NCBI GenBank assembly: GCA_040772685.1
Contig: JAXGXQ010000002.1
Location: 253,636 to 317,635 of the forward strand
Origin: JAXGXQ01 sp040772685
GTDB taxonomy: Bacteria; Bacillota; Clostridia; Saccharofermentanales; UBA5734
Direction: 5' to 3'
Length of the DNA stretch: 64,000 nt
The notes beneath the pieces are model-generated. The model was not told the DNA's origin. It did not search any database and worked only from the letters and a program-made list of their open reading frames with translations. Shown here in pieces: positions 26,757 to 34,664 of the stretch; positions within the stretch are counted from its first letter, which is position 1; each line of letters opens with the position of its first letter. A program made the translations under genes and the position numbers.

Positions 26757-27731
26757 ATGCAAAGGTTCTTTCGTTTTCTCATTTTAATAATAATCGCGAC
26801 CCTGCTGTTAACCTCGTGTTCTCCGGCCCGCCTCAACCCGCGCTATAAGCAATTGTTTTGGGCTGAGGACGAAATCCTTTCCTTGCAAACTAATGGAGCT
26901 GTAGAACGCCGGCCATTGGCGAACGGTTTCCGTCAGCTTATTTTGCGCCTGCCTGCTTCAGACGATGGTAATGGGATAATTCTTAACGAAATTTATTATT
27001 ATGTTAAAGGCAAGAAACTGGTAATCTTCCCGCTGCACAACCGCGACAAGCAGGATATGTATACAGCTGAGGACGGCGAGATTCTAAGGCTGCACCTGGT
27101 TGCGGAAAAGCACATCATTCTCAGCAAAGCTTTTAAACCACGGGGGCAGTCACAGCCAATCGGGGAATATGAATTTTATGAACTTGAAGTCGCAACGGGC
27201 GAAGTCACAGCGCTAAGCCGGGAAGCTACTGCACCAGAGTTGTCACCAACCTTTCTGGCTATTGAGCAAGATCGGCTTTTTTTTACAAATGAAAAGGTCA
27301 AACTGGGCGAAATCAACCTGACAAACGGGCACGTAACAGACTTGTCAGCTCAGGTTGAGTACAAGCCGACTCATGCCGTAATCAGCGGCGACACGCTTTT
27401 CCTCAGTGCCTGGCATCACGCTTTATATGCTTTATCGCTTTCACCTGCTGCCAGTCCTGCGAATATCAGAAGAATTGATTTTGGCGAAATTACTGGCCTG
27501 CCGGGAGCAATAGCAGCTGACGAAAACGGTATTTTGCTTTCCCTTGAGGGCAGCAATGTCAACTCAGCCATTTATCGGCTCGAAATGCCGGACTGCCAGC
27601 CAGTTCTGCTTGCAGACCTGAAGGGAACCGGTATTTCCAACCTGACATATTTATTGCGCGATCAAAATCAAATATATTGTCTTGCTGATGATGGTGAAAA
27701 ATTTACAGCGTTGCCGGTTTACGGCAGTTAA
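26757..27731 (+). CDS. Lipoprotein of unknown function downstream of a two-component system
   Basis: A 324-residue protein starting MQRFFRFLILIIIATLLLTSC, a signal peptide with lipobox LLTSC. The mature part repeats blades with strand-rich turns (GEYEFYELEVATGEVTALS, LGEINLTNGHVTDLS, HALYALSLSPA), suggesting a beta-propeller-like fold. I chose the ATG at 26757 because the upstream extension overlaps the kinase and would bury the signal peptide. It may be an accessory protein to the kinase; that is inferred from position only. Confidence 0.65.
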   Translation: MQRFFRFLILIIIATLLLTSCSPARLNPRYKQLFWAEDEILSLQTNGAVERRPLANGFRQLILRLPASDDGNGIILNEIYYYVKGKKLVIFPLHNRDKQDMYTAEDGEILRLHLVAEKHIILSKAFKPRGQSQPIGEYEFYELEVATGEVTALSREATAPELSPTFLAIEQDRLFFTNEKVKLGEINLTNGHVTDLSAQVEYKPTHAVISGDTLFLSAWHHALYALSLSPAASPANIRRIDFGEITGLPGAIAADENGILLSLEGSNVNSAIYRLEMPDCQPVLLADLKGTGISNLTYLLRDQNQIYCLADDGEKFTALPVYGS

Positions 27732-27771
27732 TCACGGTATGCGTGGATAATCAAGGGAAGGCAGGCACCAG

Positions 27772-28491
27772 ATGAATCAGACTGAAATAACTGATCTGAC
27801 CAGAGAAAAGCCCTTTAAGCCACTTTGGCAAGTTGTTTATGAAGGCTTGAAAGCCGAAATAATCACCTTGAAAATCGAACCCGGAACCCGGATCAACGAG
27901 AAATCGCTGGCTGAAAAAATGGGCATCTCTCGCTCTCCCTTAAAAATGGCTATCGATAAGCTGATCGATGACACTTTAATCGCAAAAGAGCCGGGGCACA
28001 GCCCGGTAGTCACGCAGCTGGATTTCGCCACTTACGGCCAAATAATCCATGCCCGAAGGGCGATCGAAAGCGAAGCGGCATATATCGCGGCCAAAGTGCT
28101 GACCCCAGCTGAACTTGATACTATGGCTGCTGTTTTGCAGGAGTTCAACGCCTGCAAACCCGAAGACAAGATCCGCTGTTCGGAGCTGGATGACCAATTC
28201 CACCAGTTGATCATTGATGCTGCCAACAACGTTTATCTCTCACGAATGTACGATATGATCCGCCCCTGGCTGTCACGTTATCGGTATTATCTGGCTTATT
28301 ATACTAAGCGTAATTACTACACGGAGTACCCCTCTTATCATGAAGCGATTTATCATGCTTTGAGTCACCATTTATCAGAATTGGCCCGGTCTGAAATTAT
28401 ATTTGACATCACTCGCATGGAAAATATGATTCTGGATCTTTCCTATCGTATAAATAATTCAGGTTTTGAAACAGAAAAGGAGGGCAATTAG
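27772..28491 (+). CDS. GntR-family transcriptional regulator with FCD domain
   Basis: A 239-residue FadR-subfamily regulator. The winged helix is in the N-terminal third (LKIEPGTRINEKSLAEKMGI then SRSPLKMAIDKL) and an all-helical FCD ligand-binding domain follows, with the metal-binding His pattern (DDQFHQLI, YHEAIYHAL). It is one base from the aldolase gene that follows, so it probably controls this operon in response to a carboxylate. Confidence 0.88.
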   Translation: MNQTEITDLTREKPFKPLWQVVYEGLKAEIITLKIEPGTRINEKSLAEKMGISRSPLKMAIDKLIDDTLIAKEPGHSPVVTQLDFATYGQIIHARRAIESEAAYIAAKVLTPAELDTMAAVLQEFNACKPEDKIRCSELDDQFHQLIIDAANNVYLSRMYDMIRPWLSRYRYYLAYYTKRNYYTEYPSYHEAIYHALSHHLSELARSEIIFDITRMENMILDLSYRINNSGFETEKEGN

Positions 28492-28492
28492 A

Positions 28493-29263
28493 ATGAAAAA
28501 TAACGTCAGGGAAAAGCTGGCTCTTGGCCAGAAGGTGGTCGGCACTTTTTTCGAAATCGGCAGTATGACTGCAGTTGAATGCCTCGCGCTGACAGGTCTC
28601 GACTATTTTATTATTGATTGTGAGCACGGACCGTTTGATGTTGAACGTGCCCTGGAATTTGTGCGCACGGCTGAACTCAAAAACATTACCCCGTTTGTGC
28701 GTGTAAGTGATATTTCCCGGCCGGCAATTTTGAAAATGCTCGACATTGGTGCTCAGGGGCTGATCATTCCTTGTGTTGACAATGTTGAACAGGTCAAAAA
28801 GATCGTTGAATACGGCAAATATCCGCCGGTCGGCCGCCGGGGCTTTTTCTTTACCCGCGTAGCTGAATACGGCAATTCTGCCGATGCTGCGTCGATCGAA
28901 AACTATCTGCAGAAATGCAACGACACCGTTATGTTGATTCCGCAGTGCGAAACAGTCGGCTGTTTGGAAAATATTGAGGAAATAACTGCCATTGAAGGTG
29001 TAGACGGCATTTTTGTCGGGCCTTATGACCTCACCATTGCTATGGGTATCCCGGGCCAGTTCAGCAATCCGGCCTTTTTGCAAGCATTGGACCGTGTCAA
29101 CAAAGCCTGTAAAACTGCCGGCATTCCCTTGTTGATTTATACCGGAAATACGGCTGCTGCCAGCAAATATTTCGAACAGGGAATTGACGGGGTCGCTTAT
29201 GGCACAGACTTGGCCGTTTATATTGAAGGTTTCCGCAATATCCTCAAAGAAATCAAACGCTGA
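28493..29263 (+). CDS. HpcH/HpaI-family aldolase/citrate lyase-like protein
   Basis: A 256-residue class II pyruvate aldolase-type TIM barrel. Family marks: DYFIIDCEHGPFD, the metal and pyruvate site with QCETVGCLENIEEI, and GVDGIFVGPYDLT. Relatives cleave 2-keto-3-deoxy sugar acids or 4-hydroxy-2-oxo acids to pyruvate and an aldehyde. The start at 28493 is set by AAAGGAGGG. Neighbours are the GntR regulator and a 2-hydroxyacid dehydrogenase, which suggests sugar-acid breakdown; the aldehyde product could feed the nearby AOR or the dehydrogenase, but that is inference. Confidence 0.87.
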   Translation: MKNNVREKLALGQKVVGTFFEIGSMTAVECLALTGLDYFIIDCEHGPFDVERALEFVRTAELKNITPFVRVSDISRPAILKMLDIGAQGLIIPCVDNVEQVKKIVEYGKYPPVGRRGFFFTRVAEYGNSADAASIENYLQKCNDTVMLIPQCETVGCLENIEEITAIEGVDGIFVGPYDLTIAMGIPGQFSNPAFLQALDRVNKACKTAGIPLLIYTGNTAAASKYFEQGIDGVAYGTDLAVYIEGFRNILKEIKR

Positions 29264-29276
29264 GGAGTGCTGTGAA

Positions 29277-30257
29277 ATGAAAGTAGTTTTACTTGATAAT
29301 CAATACTTGCCTGAAGACTCGTTACCGCAGGAAAAAGAGATTTTTGCCGCGGCGGGGATAGAGTTTGTTGTCTGCGAATGCAAAACTGAGCAGGATGTAA
29401 TTGACTGTGCCAGTGATGCTGAAGGTGTTTTGAGTGTTTATACGCCGCTGACCAGGAACATAATCGAACAGTTGCCCAAGGCCAAGGTTTTTGTGCGTTA
29501 TGGCATTGGCTACGATGTGATTGATGTACCGGCGGCAACTGATCATGGCATCGCCGTCTGCAACCTGCCGACATATTGTGTAGAAGACGTGGCTGTGCAT
29601 ACGCTGGCAATGATCCTGAACGCGCTCCGGAAAATTTCTTTTTTCGATTGCTCAATTCGGCGCGGCGAATGGAACCAGGCTCTTGGCTATGAGATGCACC
29701 GGCCCTATAAGCTGACTTTAGGGTTCCTCGGTTTTGGTAACATAGCCCGGGCAACGGCAGAATACGTTAAGCCTTTGGGCTTCGAACTGATTGCTTACGA
29801 TCCATACTTGCCTGCTGAACGCTTTACTGAACTGGCGGTTGAAAAGGTGGAATTGCCGGAACTGCTGGCTCAAGCTGATTTTATTTCACTGCATACACCG
29901 GTTACAGCTGAAACCAAACAGATTATCAATCAGGACACGATCGCTGCGATGAAGCCCGGCGTGACGATAATTAACACCTCACGCGGCGACCTGATCGATA
30001 CCAAGGCCTTGATCAAAGGACTAGAGAGCGGTCAGATTCAGGCTGCCTGTCTCGACGTGCTCGAGCGCGAGCCGTTAGCGCCGGAACATAAACGTTTACT
30101 GGATTTCGAACAAGTTACGCTCACCCCGCATGCGGCGTATTTCTCGGTTGAATCCGCTGCCGATCAGCATAAACAGGTGGCTGAAAGCGCAGTTGCCGTA
30201 CTGCGCGGTGAAAAACCGGCAAATATCGTCAATCGTAAAGAATTGGGATTAGTCTGA
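29277..30257 (+). CDS. D-isomer-specific 2-hydroxyacid dehydrogenase
   Basis: A 326-residue NAD-dependent dehydrogenase. The dinucleotide motif is LGFLGFGNIARATAEY; catalytic Arg is in INTSRGDLIDT, Glu in DVLEREPL and His in TLTPHAAYFS. The family reduces or oxidises 2-hydroxy acids such as phosphoglycerate, glycerate or hydroxypyruvate. GAGGAG precedes the ATG, 13 bases after the aldolase stop. Third and last gene of the GntR operon, which ends at a strong terminator. Confidence 0.88.
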   Translation: MKVVLLDNQYLPEDSLPQEKEIFAAAGIEFVVCECKTEQDVIDCASDAEGVLSVYTPLTRNIIEQLPKAKVFVRYGIGYDVIDVPAATDHGIAVCNLPTYCVEDVAVHTLAMILNALRKISFFDCSIRRGEWNQALGYEMHRPYKLTLGFLGFGNIARATAEYVKPLGFELIAYDPYLPAERFTELAVEKVELPELLAQADFISLHTPVTAETKQIINQDTIAAMKPGVTIINTSRGDLIDTKALIKGLESGQIQAACLDVLEREPLAPEHKRLLDFEQVTLTPHAAYFSVESAADQHKQVAESAVAVLRGEKPANIVNRKELGLV

Positions 30258-30280
30258 ACTAAAAGTCAAAAACAGTCAGG

Positions 30281-30324
30281 ACATGCCGCTGCAACTGCTC
30301 CACTATTGCAATGGCATGTTTTTT
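30281..30324 (+). terminator. Intrinsic terminator of the GntR-aldolase-dehydrogenase operon
   Basis: ACATGCC (30281-30287) pairs with GGCATGT (30313-30319), extended by an inner TGCAA/TTGCA pairing, then a run of six T. Confidence 0.75.
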
Positions 30325-30326
30325 GT

Positions 30327-30372
30327 TGCAGGCAGATAAGCTTATTTAATGCAGGCAGATAAGCTTATTTAA
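30327..30372 (+). repeat. Two perfect tandem 23-bp repeats, each with an ATAAGCTTAT palindrome
   Basis: Copies at 30327-30349 and 30350-30372 are identical by eye. Each contains the 10-bp palindrome ATAAGCTTAT. They abut the -35 box of the ferredoxin-AOR promoter, so they are likely regulator binding sites two helical turns apart. Confidence 0.85.
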
Positions 30373-30402
30373 TTGACATCTGCGTTTTGCACTATATATA
30401 AT
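30373..30402 (+). promoter_or_regulatory. Near-consensus promoter of the ferredoxin-AOR operon
   Basis: TTGACA (30373-30378), an 18-base spacer, TATAAT (30397-30402), 36 bases before the ferredoxin ATG. Two palindromic 23-bp repeats lie directly upstream. Confidence 0.8.
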
Positions 30403-30438
30403 AATGGCACCTTAAACGTTTACGGAAGTGAAAAACTT

Positions 30439-30855
30439 ATGGCTAAAAAATTACGAGCTGCTGAAATGAACAAATGCATTGGTTGTTTTACCTGCATGAA
30501 TATTTGTTCAATTGTTAATCGAAAAAACCATTCCCTGACCAAAAGCGCTATTAAAGTAAAAACTGCCGGTGGCATGACCAGCCGTTTTATTGCAGTTGTC
30601 TGCATTGCTTGTCACGACCCGGCTTGTATGGAAGCCTGCCCAAGCGGGGCGCTTACCAAACGAGAAGGCGGCGGCGTTAATCTCGATCCGGAGAAATGCA
30701 TAGGCTGTCGCAAGTGCGTGGATGCATGTGTAATGCAGGCGGTGTTTTTTGACGAGGAAACCAACAAACCAATAATTTGTCGTCACTGCGGATCTTGCGC
30801 CCGTTTTTGCCCGCATCAGTGTCTGGTTATGGAGGAGGTCGCGGAAAATGATTAA
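30439..30855 (+). CDS. Polyferredoxin-like 4Fe-4S electron-transfer subunit of the AOR
   Basis: A 138-residue protein with four cysteine clusters typical of the HycB/DmsB-like Fe-S subunits: CIGCFTCMNIC, CIACHDPACMEACP, CIGCRKCVDAC and CRHCGSCARFCPHQC. This predicts up to four [4Fe-4S] clusters. The gene overlaps the AOR gene by eight bases, so it should carry electrons between the tungsten enzyme and a cytoplasmic acceptor. I set the start at 30439 (GGAAGTG upstream), which removes a 22-residue extension that would run into the promoter. Confidence 0.87.
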   Translation: MAKKLRAAEMNKCIGCFTCMNICSIVNRKNHSLTKSAIKVKTAGGMTSRFIAVVCIACHDPACMEACPSGALTKREGGGVNLDPEKCIGCRKCVDACVMQAVFFDEETNKPIICRHCGSCARFCPHQCLVMEEVAEND

Positions 30856-32617
30856 CGAAAAATTCATTCGCGTTCTCTATGTTGACCTCACCACAGGTAA
30901 AATCAGAATTTCCCAACGGGAAGACCTGATGGCATATCTGGGCGGTGTTGGCATCGCCAGTAAATTACTGGAAGAAAGCATGCATGCTGAGCTTGATCCG
31001 CTGCATCCCGATCAACCGATAATATTCGCCATCGGTGCCGCTACCTGGACGTTCCCGGTAATGACCAAAACCGTAGCCATGTTCCGTTCGCCCCTGACCA
31101 ATGAGCTGGGAGAATCCTACGCCGGCGGACGCCTGGCCATGACAATGCTTATGGCCGGCTATGACGCGATAGTTTTGTTTGGCAAAGCGGAGAAACCGGT
31201 TTATCTGCAGGTTTCTAATACGGATGTTTTGCTGAGGGACGCGCGTGCAATGTGGGGACTTGGCAGCGAGGAAACAGGTCTGGCAATTCGTGAACGGTGC
31301 TCCGCTGGCGGCAAACGCAGTATAATTCGCATCGGACCTGCCGGTGAAAACAAGGTTGCCTATGCCAGTGTCTGTGTGGATACTTATCGTCATTTCGGCC
31401 GCCTAGGCCTTGGAGCTGTCATGGGCAGCAAGAACCTGAAAGCAATGACGGTGATCGGGGATCGCTCCATCCACATCAAAGACACACCAAAGTATTTCAA
31501 AGAGTACCAGAAGATTTATAAAAAATGCACAAGCACTGACATGATGGCTAAGTATCACGATGCCGGTACCCCGATTAACATAGCTTCACTGAATGCAGCG
31601 GGAGCGTTGCCGACACTTAATCTCCAAAGTGCCAGCTTTGAACATGGTGATTCTATTTCGGGTGAAGCATTCGCGAAAAAGAATCTGGTCCGCAAGCTGG
31701 CCTGCACAGGCTGTCCGGTTGGCTGCATCCATATTGGCATGTATCGGCGCGAATTTGACAAAGGCCATGAATATGAAGCAATAAGCGTAAGTTATGATTA
31801 CGAGTTGATCTTTGCTCTGGGCAGTTTCCTGGGAATTCAGACAACTGATGAAATCATCGCCGTTATTGACGCGGTTGAGGAGGCCGGTATTGATGCCATG
31901 AGTGTCGGTGTTGCACTGGGTTGGGCGACGGAAGCTCAGGCAACCGGGTTGATAAATGAGGATCAGACTCTGCTTCAGTTGGCTTTCGGCGACAGCCAGA
32001 CCTATATCAAAGCTATTGAATATCTCGCGTCAGCCAGAAACAGGTTCTATCAGGATTTGGGAAAAGGCTCGCAATATGCTGCTTCGATCTACGGCGGTTC
32101 CGAATTCGCCATGCAGATAGCCGGGAACGAGATGCCAGGCTATCACACTGGTTATGGTGCTCTGGTGGGCGCCGCTGTCGGCGCCCGACACTCACATTTG
32201 TGCAACGGCGGTTATTCCATTGACCAGAGCATGAAAGAATTTGATGAAGATGGTCTTATCAATAAGCTGTTCAGCGAAGAGGTAGAGCGCTGCATGACAA
32301 ATTCCCTCATCATGTGCCTTTTTGCCCGCAAAATCTACGATCGGCCGACAATCCTCGCCGCCCTGAACAGTATCGGCTGGAATCTGACAGATGATGATCT
32401 GTCGGAGATAGCCAAGCGGATTTATCGTACAAAACTGAGGATTAAAGAGAAATACGGCTTCAGACAGAAAGCAGTGAAGCTGCCCCGTCGTTTCTTTGAG
32501 ACTCCCAGCATGAATGGTCCTCTGGATGAAGCGACAGCTAATCGGATGATTCGAAAATTTGTTGAAAAAACCGAGCAGCTGAAGAAGGAAGCAGACCTGG
32601 CCAATGCAGACGCCTGA
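30848..32617 (+). CDS. aor: Aldehyde:ferredoxin oxidoreductase (tungsten-type) family protein
   Basis: A 589-residue AOR-family enzyme that oxidises aldehydes to acids at a bis-pterin tungsten site and passes electrons through a [4Fe-4S] cluster. The N-terminal domain has LGGVGIASKLLEE; ASVCVDTYRHFGRLGLGAVMGSKNLKA corresponds to the pterin-binding R.GLGA.MGSKNLK motif; cluster cysteines are at CTGCPVGC near residue 285, with a further Cys expected near 490. Its length is slightly below the usual 600-620. The tungstate transporter and cofactor genes beside it support tungsten rather than molybdenum. Its aldehyde substrate is unknown. Confidence 0.9.
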   Translation: MINEKFIRVLYVDLTTGKIRISQREDLMAYLGGVGIASKLLEESMHAELDPLHPDQPIIFAIGAATWTFPVMTKTVAMFRSPLTNELGESYAGGRLAMTMLMAGYDAIVLFGKAEKPVYLQVSNTDVLLRDARAMWGLGSEETGLAIRERCSAGGKRSIIRIGPAGENKVAYASVCVDTYRHFGRLGLGAVMGSKNLKAMTVIGDRSIHIKDTPKYFKEYQKIYKKCTSTDMMAKYHDAGTPINIASLNAAGALPTLNLQSASFEHGDSISGEAFAKKNLVRKLACTGCPVGCIHIGMYRREFDKGHEYEAISVSYDYELIFALGSFLGIQTTDEIIAVIDAVEEAGIDAMSVGVALGWATEAQATGLINEDQTLLQLAFGDSQTYIKAIEYLASARNRFYQDLGKGSQYAASIYGGSEFAMQIAGNEMPGYHTGYGALVGAAVGARHSHLCNGGYSIDQSMKEFDEDGLINKLFSEEVERCMTNSLIMCLFARKIYDRPTILAALNSIGWNLTDDDLSEIAKRIYRTKLRIKEKYGFRQKAVKLPRRFFETPSMNGPLDEATANRMIRKFVEKTEQLKKEADLANADA

Positions 32618-33374
32618 GCTGGCCGAAATTTACGCACGGCAGCTCAGCCTGCCGGAAATTGGTCCTGCAGGGCAGGCGAGGCTGGGGAGAAGCAGTGTTC
32701 TCGTTATCGGTGCCGGTGGCCTGGGCTCACCATTGCTGTTCAATCTGGCTGGAGCCGGTATCGGACGGATCGGAATACTTGATGCTGATACAATATCCGC
32801 TTCTAACCTGAACAGGCAATTCCTGTATACTCCCGCTGATATCGGTCTGCAAAAAGCAGCGCAGGCAAAACAGCGGCTGCAGAGTTTTCACCCGGATCTG
32901 GAGTTTGAAGCTTTCCCAGCAGCTCTTGATTTACGGCTGGCATTAGAACTTTTTCCATCTTTTGATTTGATTGTCGGAGCAGTGGATAACAACCCAACCC
33001 GGCGGTTGATTAACACTGCTTGCTGCCAACTGGGAAAAACCTGGATAGACGGCGGTGTCAGCGGTTTTTCGGGTTATGCCGTTCAGATTATTCCGGGGTT
33101 GACGCCTTGTTTTGACTGCTATTTCGGCTTTGCCGGCTTGCCTTTACCGACATCAGATGTTAAAACAACAGGCGCTAACACTGTTGGCATTATCGGGCCG
33201 ACAGCAGGTGTAACAGGCTCCATTGAAGCAGCTTTAGCGATATTCAGTTTGTTGGAGCTGCAGACGCCGCTCAAGGACGAAATTATCTACTATTTCAGCA
33301 AGGACATGACAATGAACCGTGTTAAGGTAGCACGGGAACAGAGCTGTCCTGTCTGCGCGCACCTGTTTGAGTGA
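32604..33374 (+). CDS. moeB: MoeB/ThiF/HesA-family adenylyltransferase
   Basis: A 256-residue E1-like enzyme that adenylates the C terminus of a MoaD/ThiS-type protein. The nucleotide-binding motif is VIGAGGLGSPLL, followed by DADTISASNLNRQFLY with the conserved Asp and Arg. Zinc cysteines appear as CFDC and CPVC. It overlaps the AOR gene by 14 bases and is followed by a moaD-like gene, its probable substrate. Confidence 0.87.
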   Translation: MQTPELAEIYARQLSLPEIGPAGQARLGRSSVLVIGAGGLGSPLLFNLAGAGIGRIGILDADTISASNLNRQFLYTPADIGLQKAAQAKQRLQSFHPDLEFEAFPAALDLRLALELFPSFDLIVGAVDNNPTRRLINTACCQLGKTWIDGGVSGFSGYAVQIIPGLTPCFDCYFGFAGLPLPTSDVKTTGANTVGIIGPTAGVTGSIEAALAIFSLLELQTPLKDEIIYYFSKDMTMNRVKVAREQSCPVCAHLFE

Positions 33375-33395
33375 GGGTATTTGGAGTGAGGTATT

Positions 33396-33671
33396 ATGAC
33401 TGTGCGCTATTTTGCCCAGCTGCGTGACTATACCGGCTGTGAGCAGGAAATTGTTGCTGAGTGCGAATCTGTTCAGGTACTGCTGCAAAATCTGGCTGCT
33501 AGCTATGACGAACCATTTCGCAGCAATGTGCTGACGTCGGATGGCACCAAAGTGAATCCTGAGATTTTTATTCTGGTCAACGGCCGTCATCTGCGTCTGT
33601 TGAACGGAATGGAAACGCGACTTAATGAATCAGATGAAATCGCACTCATTCCGGTGATTGAGGCCGGTTGA
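33396..33671 (+). CDS. moaD: MoaD/ThiS-family sulfur-carrier-like protein with an Ala-Gly C terminus
   Basis: A 91-residue ubiquitin-like protein (MTVRYFAQLRDYTGC at the start, IFILVNGRHLRLLNG in the middle, SDEIALIPVIEAG at the end). MoaD carries the sulfur for the pterin dithiolene on a C-terminal Gly-Gly; here the last two residues are Ala-Gly, read directly as GCC GGT TGA. It is the last gene of the ferredoxin-AOR operon. It may still be thiocarboxylated on the terminal Gly. Confidence 0.8.
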   Translation: MTVRYFAQLRDYTGCEQEIVAECESVQVLLQNLAASYDEPFRSNVLTSDGTKVNPEIFILVNGRHLRLLNGMETRLNESDEIALIPVIEAG

Positions 33672-33673
33672 AA

Positions 33674-34108
33674 TTACTTTAATATTGTTATTTCGTCACC
33701 TGCCCGGATAATACCGCCTGTAAGTACGCGAGCGAAAACACCTTCAGTCGGCATCACACAACTGCCGATCTGATGATAAATCGCACAGTGTTTGTGGCAT
33801 TCCTTGCCGATCTGGGTGATCTCCATTAAACAAGGACCAATACGAAGGTGGCTGCCAACCGGCAGCTCGTATAGAACAATACCTTCTGTGGTTATATTTT
33901 CGGCAAACTTGCCGGAACACAATCCTTCGATGCCCAGCTGTTCCATTTTACGAATGCTTTCAGCTCCCAGCAGGGAAACCTGACGGTGCCAGTTGCTGGC
34001 ATGAGCGTCGCCTTCCAAGCCGAAATCAACAAGGAAATTACCCTCTGGTACTGGTTGTTTAATTGTGCCTTTCTTTTCGCTGCGGTTGATTGCGATTACT
34101 TTGGCCAT
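33674..34108 (-). CDS. MOSC domain protein
   Basis: A 144-residue stand-alone MOSC (molybdenum cofactor sulfurase C-terminal) protein. GLEGDAHAS, QVSLLGAESI, CSGKFAENITTEG and the conserved Cys in IGKECHKHCAIY are present. MOSC proteins bind pterin cofactors or carry sulfur. In Clostridia a gene like this commonly sits with moaA and moaC, as here. It converges on the moaD-like gene with a two-base gap. Confidence 0.85.
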   Translation of the reverse strand: MAKVIAINRSEKKGTIKQPVPEGNFLVDFGLEGDAHASNWHRQVSLLGAESIRKMEQLGIEGLCSGKFAENITTEGIVLYELPVGSHLRIGPCLMEITQIGKECHKHCAIYHQIGSCVMPTEGVFARVLTGGIIRAGDEITILK

Positions 34109-34169
34109 GATTACTCCTTTTGCATTGTCTTGCTATGAGTTGTTTATTGCGTTGTCTTTCTATGCCGTG

Positions 34170-34646
34170 TCAGCGTTGAAAATGACCTGATCGGCCGCCA
34201 GTTTTCTCCAGTAATATAACCTGCTCAATCCTCATTCCCCGATCAAGTGCTTTGCACATATCGTAAATAGTCAGAGCGGCAGTCGTAACAGCTGTCAGAG
34301 CTTCCATTTCAACTCCGGTGCGCCAGAATGTCTGAACAGTGGCAGTTATGACTGCGGAATCCGGCTCGCGGAGCTGAATTTCGAGTTCAACGCTGTCTAT
34401 AGGCAGCGGATGGCAGAGTGGAATTAGATCCGATGTTTTTTTAGCGGCCATAATGCCGGCGATTCTGGCTGTGGCCAGCACATCGCCTTTGCTTATTGCC
34501 TGATTCCTGATCAACGACAGCGTAGCAGGCTGCATCTGCACCCTCGCTTCGGCAGTTGCTTTGCGGCAGGTGAGAGGCTTGGCGCTGACATCGACCATGT
34601 GAGCCTCACCTTTGTCATTCAAGTGACTGAATTTTTTATTTTTCAT
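34170..34646 (-). CDS. moaC: Cyclic pyranopterin monophosphate synthase MoaC
   Basis: A 158-residue enzyme that acts with MoaA to turn GTP into cyclic pyranopterin monophosphate. The conserved stretch KKTSDLIPLCHPL (active-site His at 79), GVEMEALTAV and MCKALDRGM are all present. AAGGG lies before the ATG. It follows moaA after 18 bases. Confidence 0.93.
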   Translation of the reverse strand: MKNKKFSHLNDKGEAHMVDVSAKPLTCRKATAEARVQMQPATLSLIRNQAISKGDVLATARIAGIMAAKKTSDLIPLCHPLPIDSVELEIQLREPDSAVITATVQTFWRTGVEMEALTAVTTAALTIYDMCKALDRGMRIEQVILLEKTGGRSGHFQR

Positions 34647-34664
34647 ATAATGACCCTTTCAGGC

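Noticed and set aside
28409..29083. A 224-codon frame on the minus strand over the aldolase gene
   Set aside because: Antisense to a clear HpcH/HpaI aldolase; no start signal or recognisable motifs.
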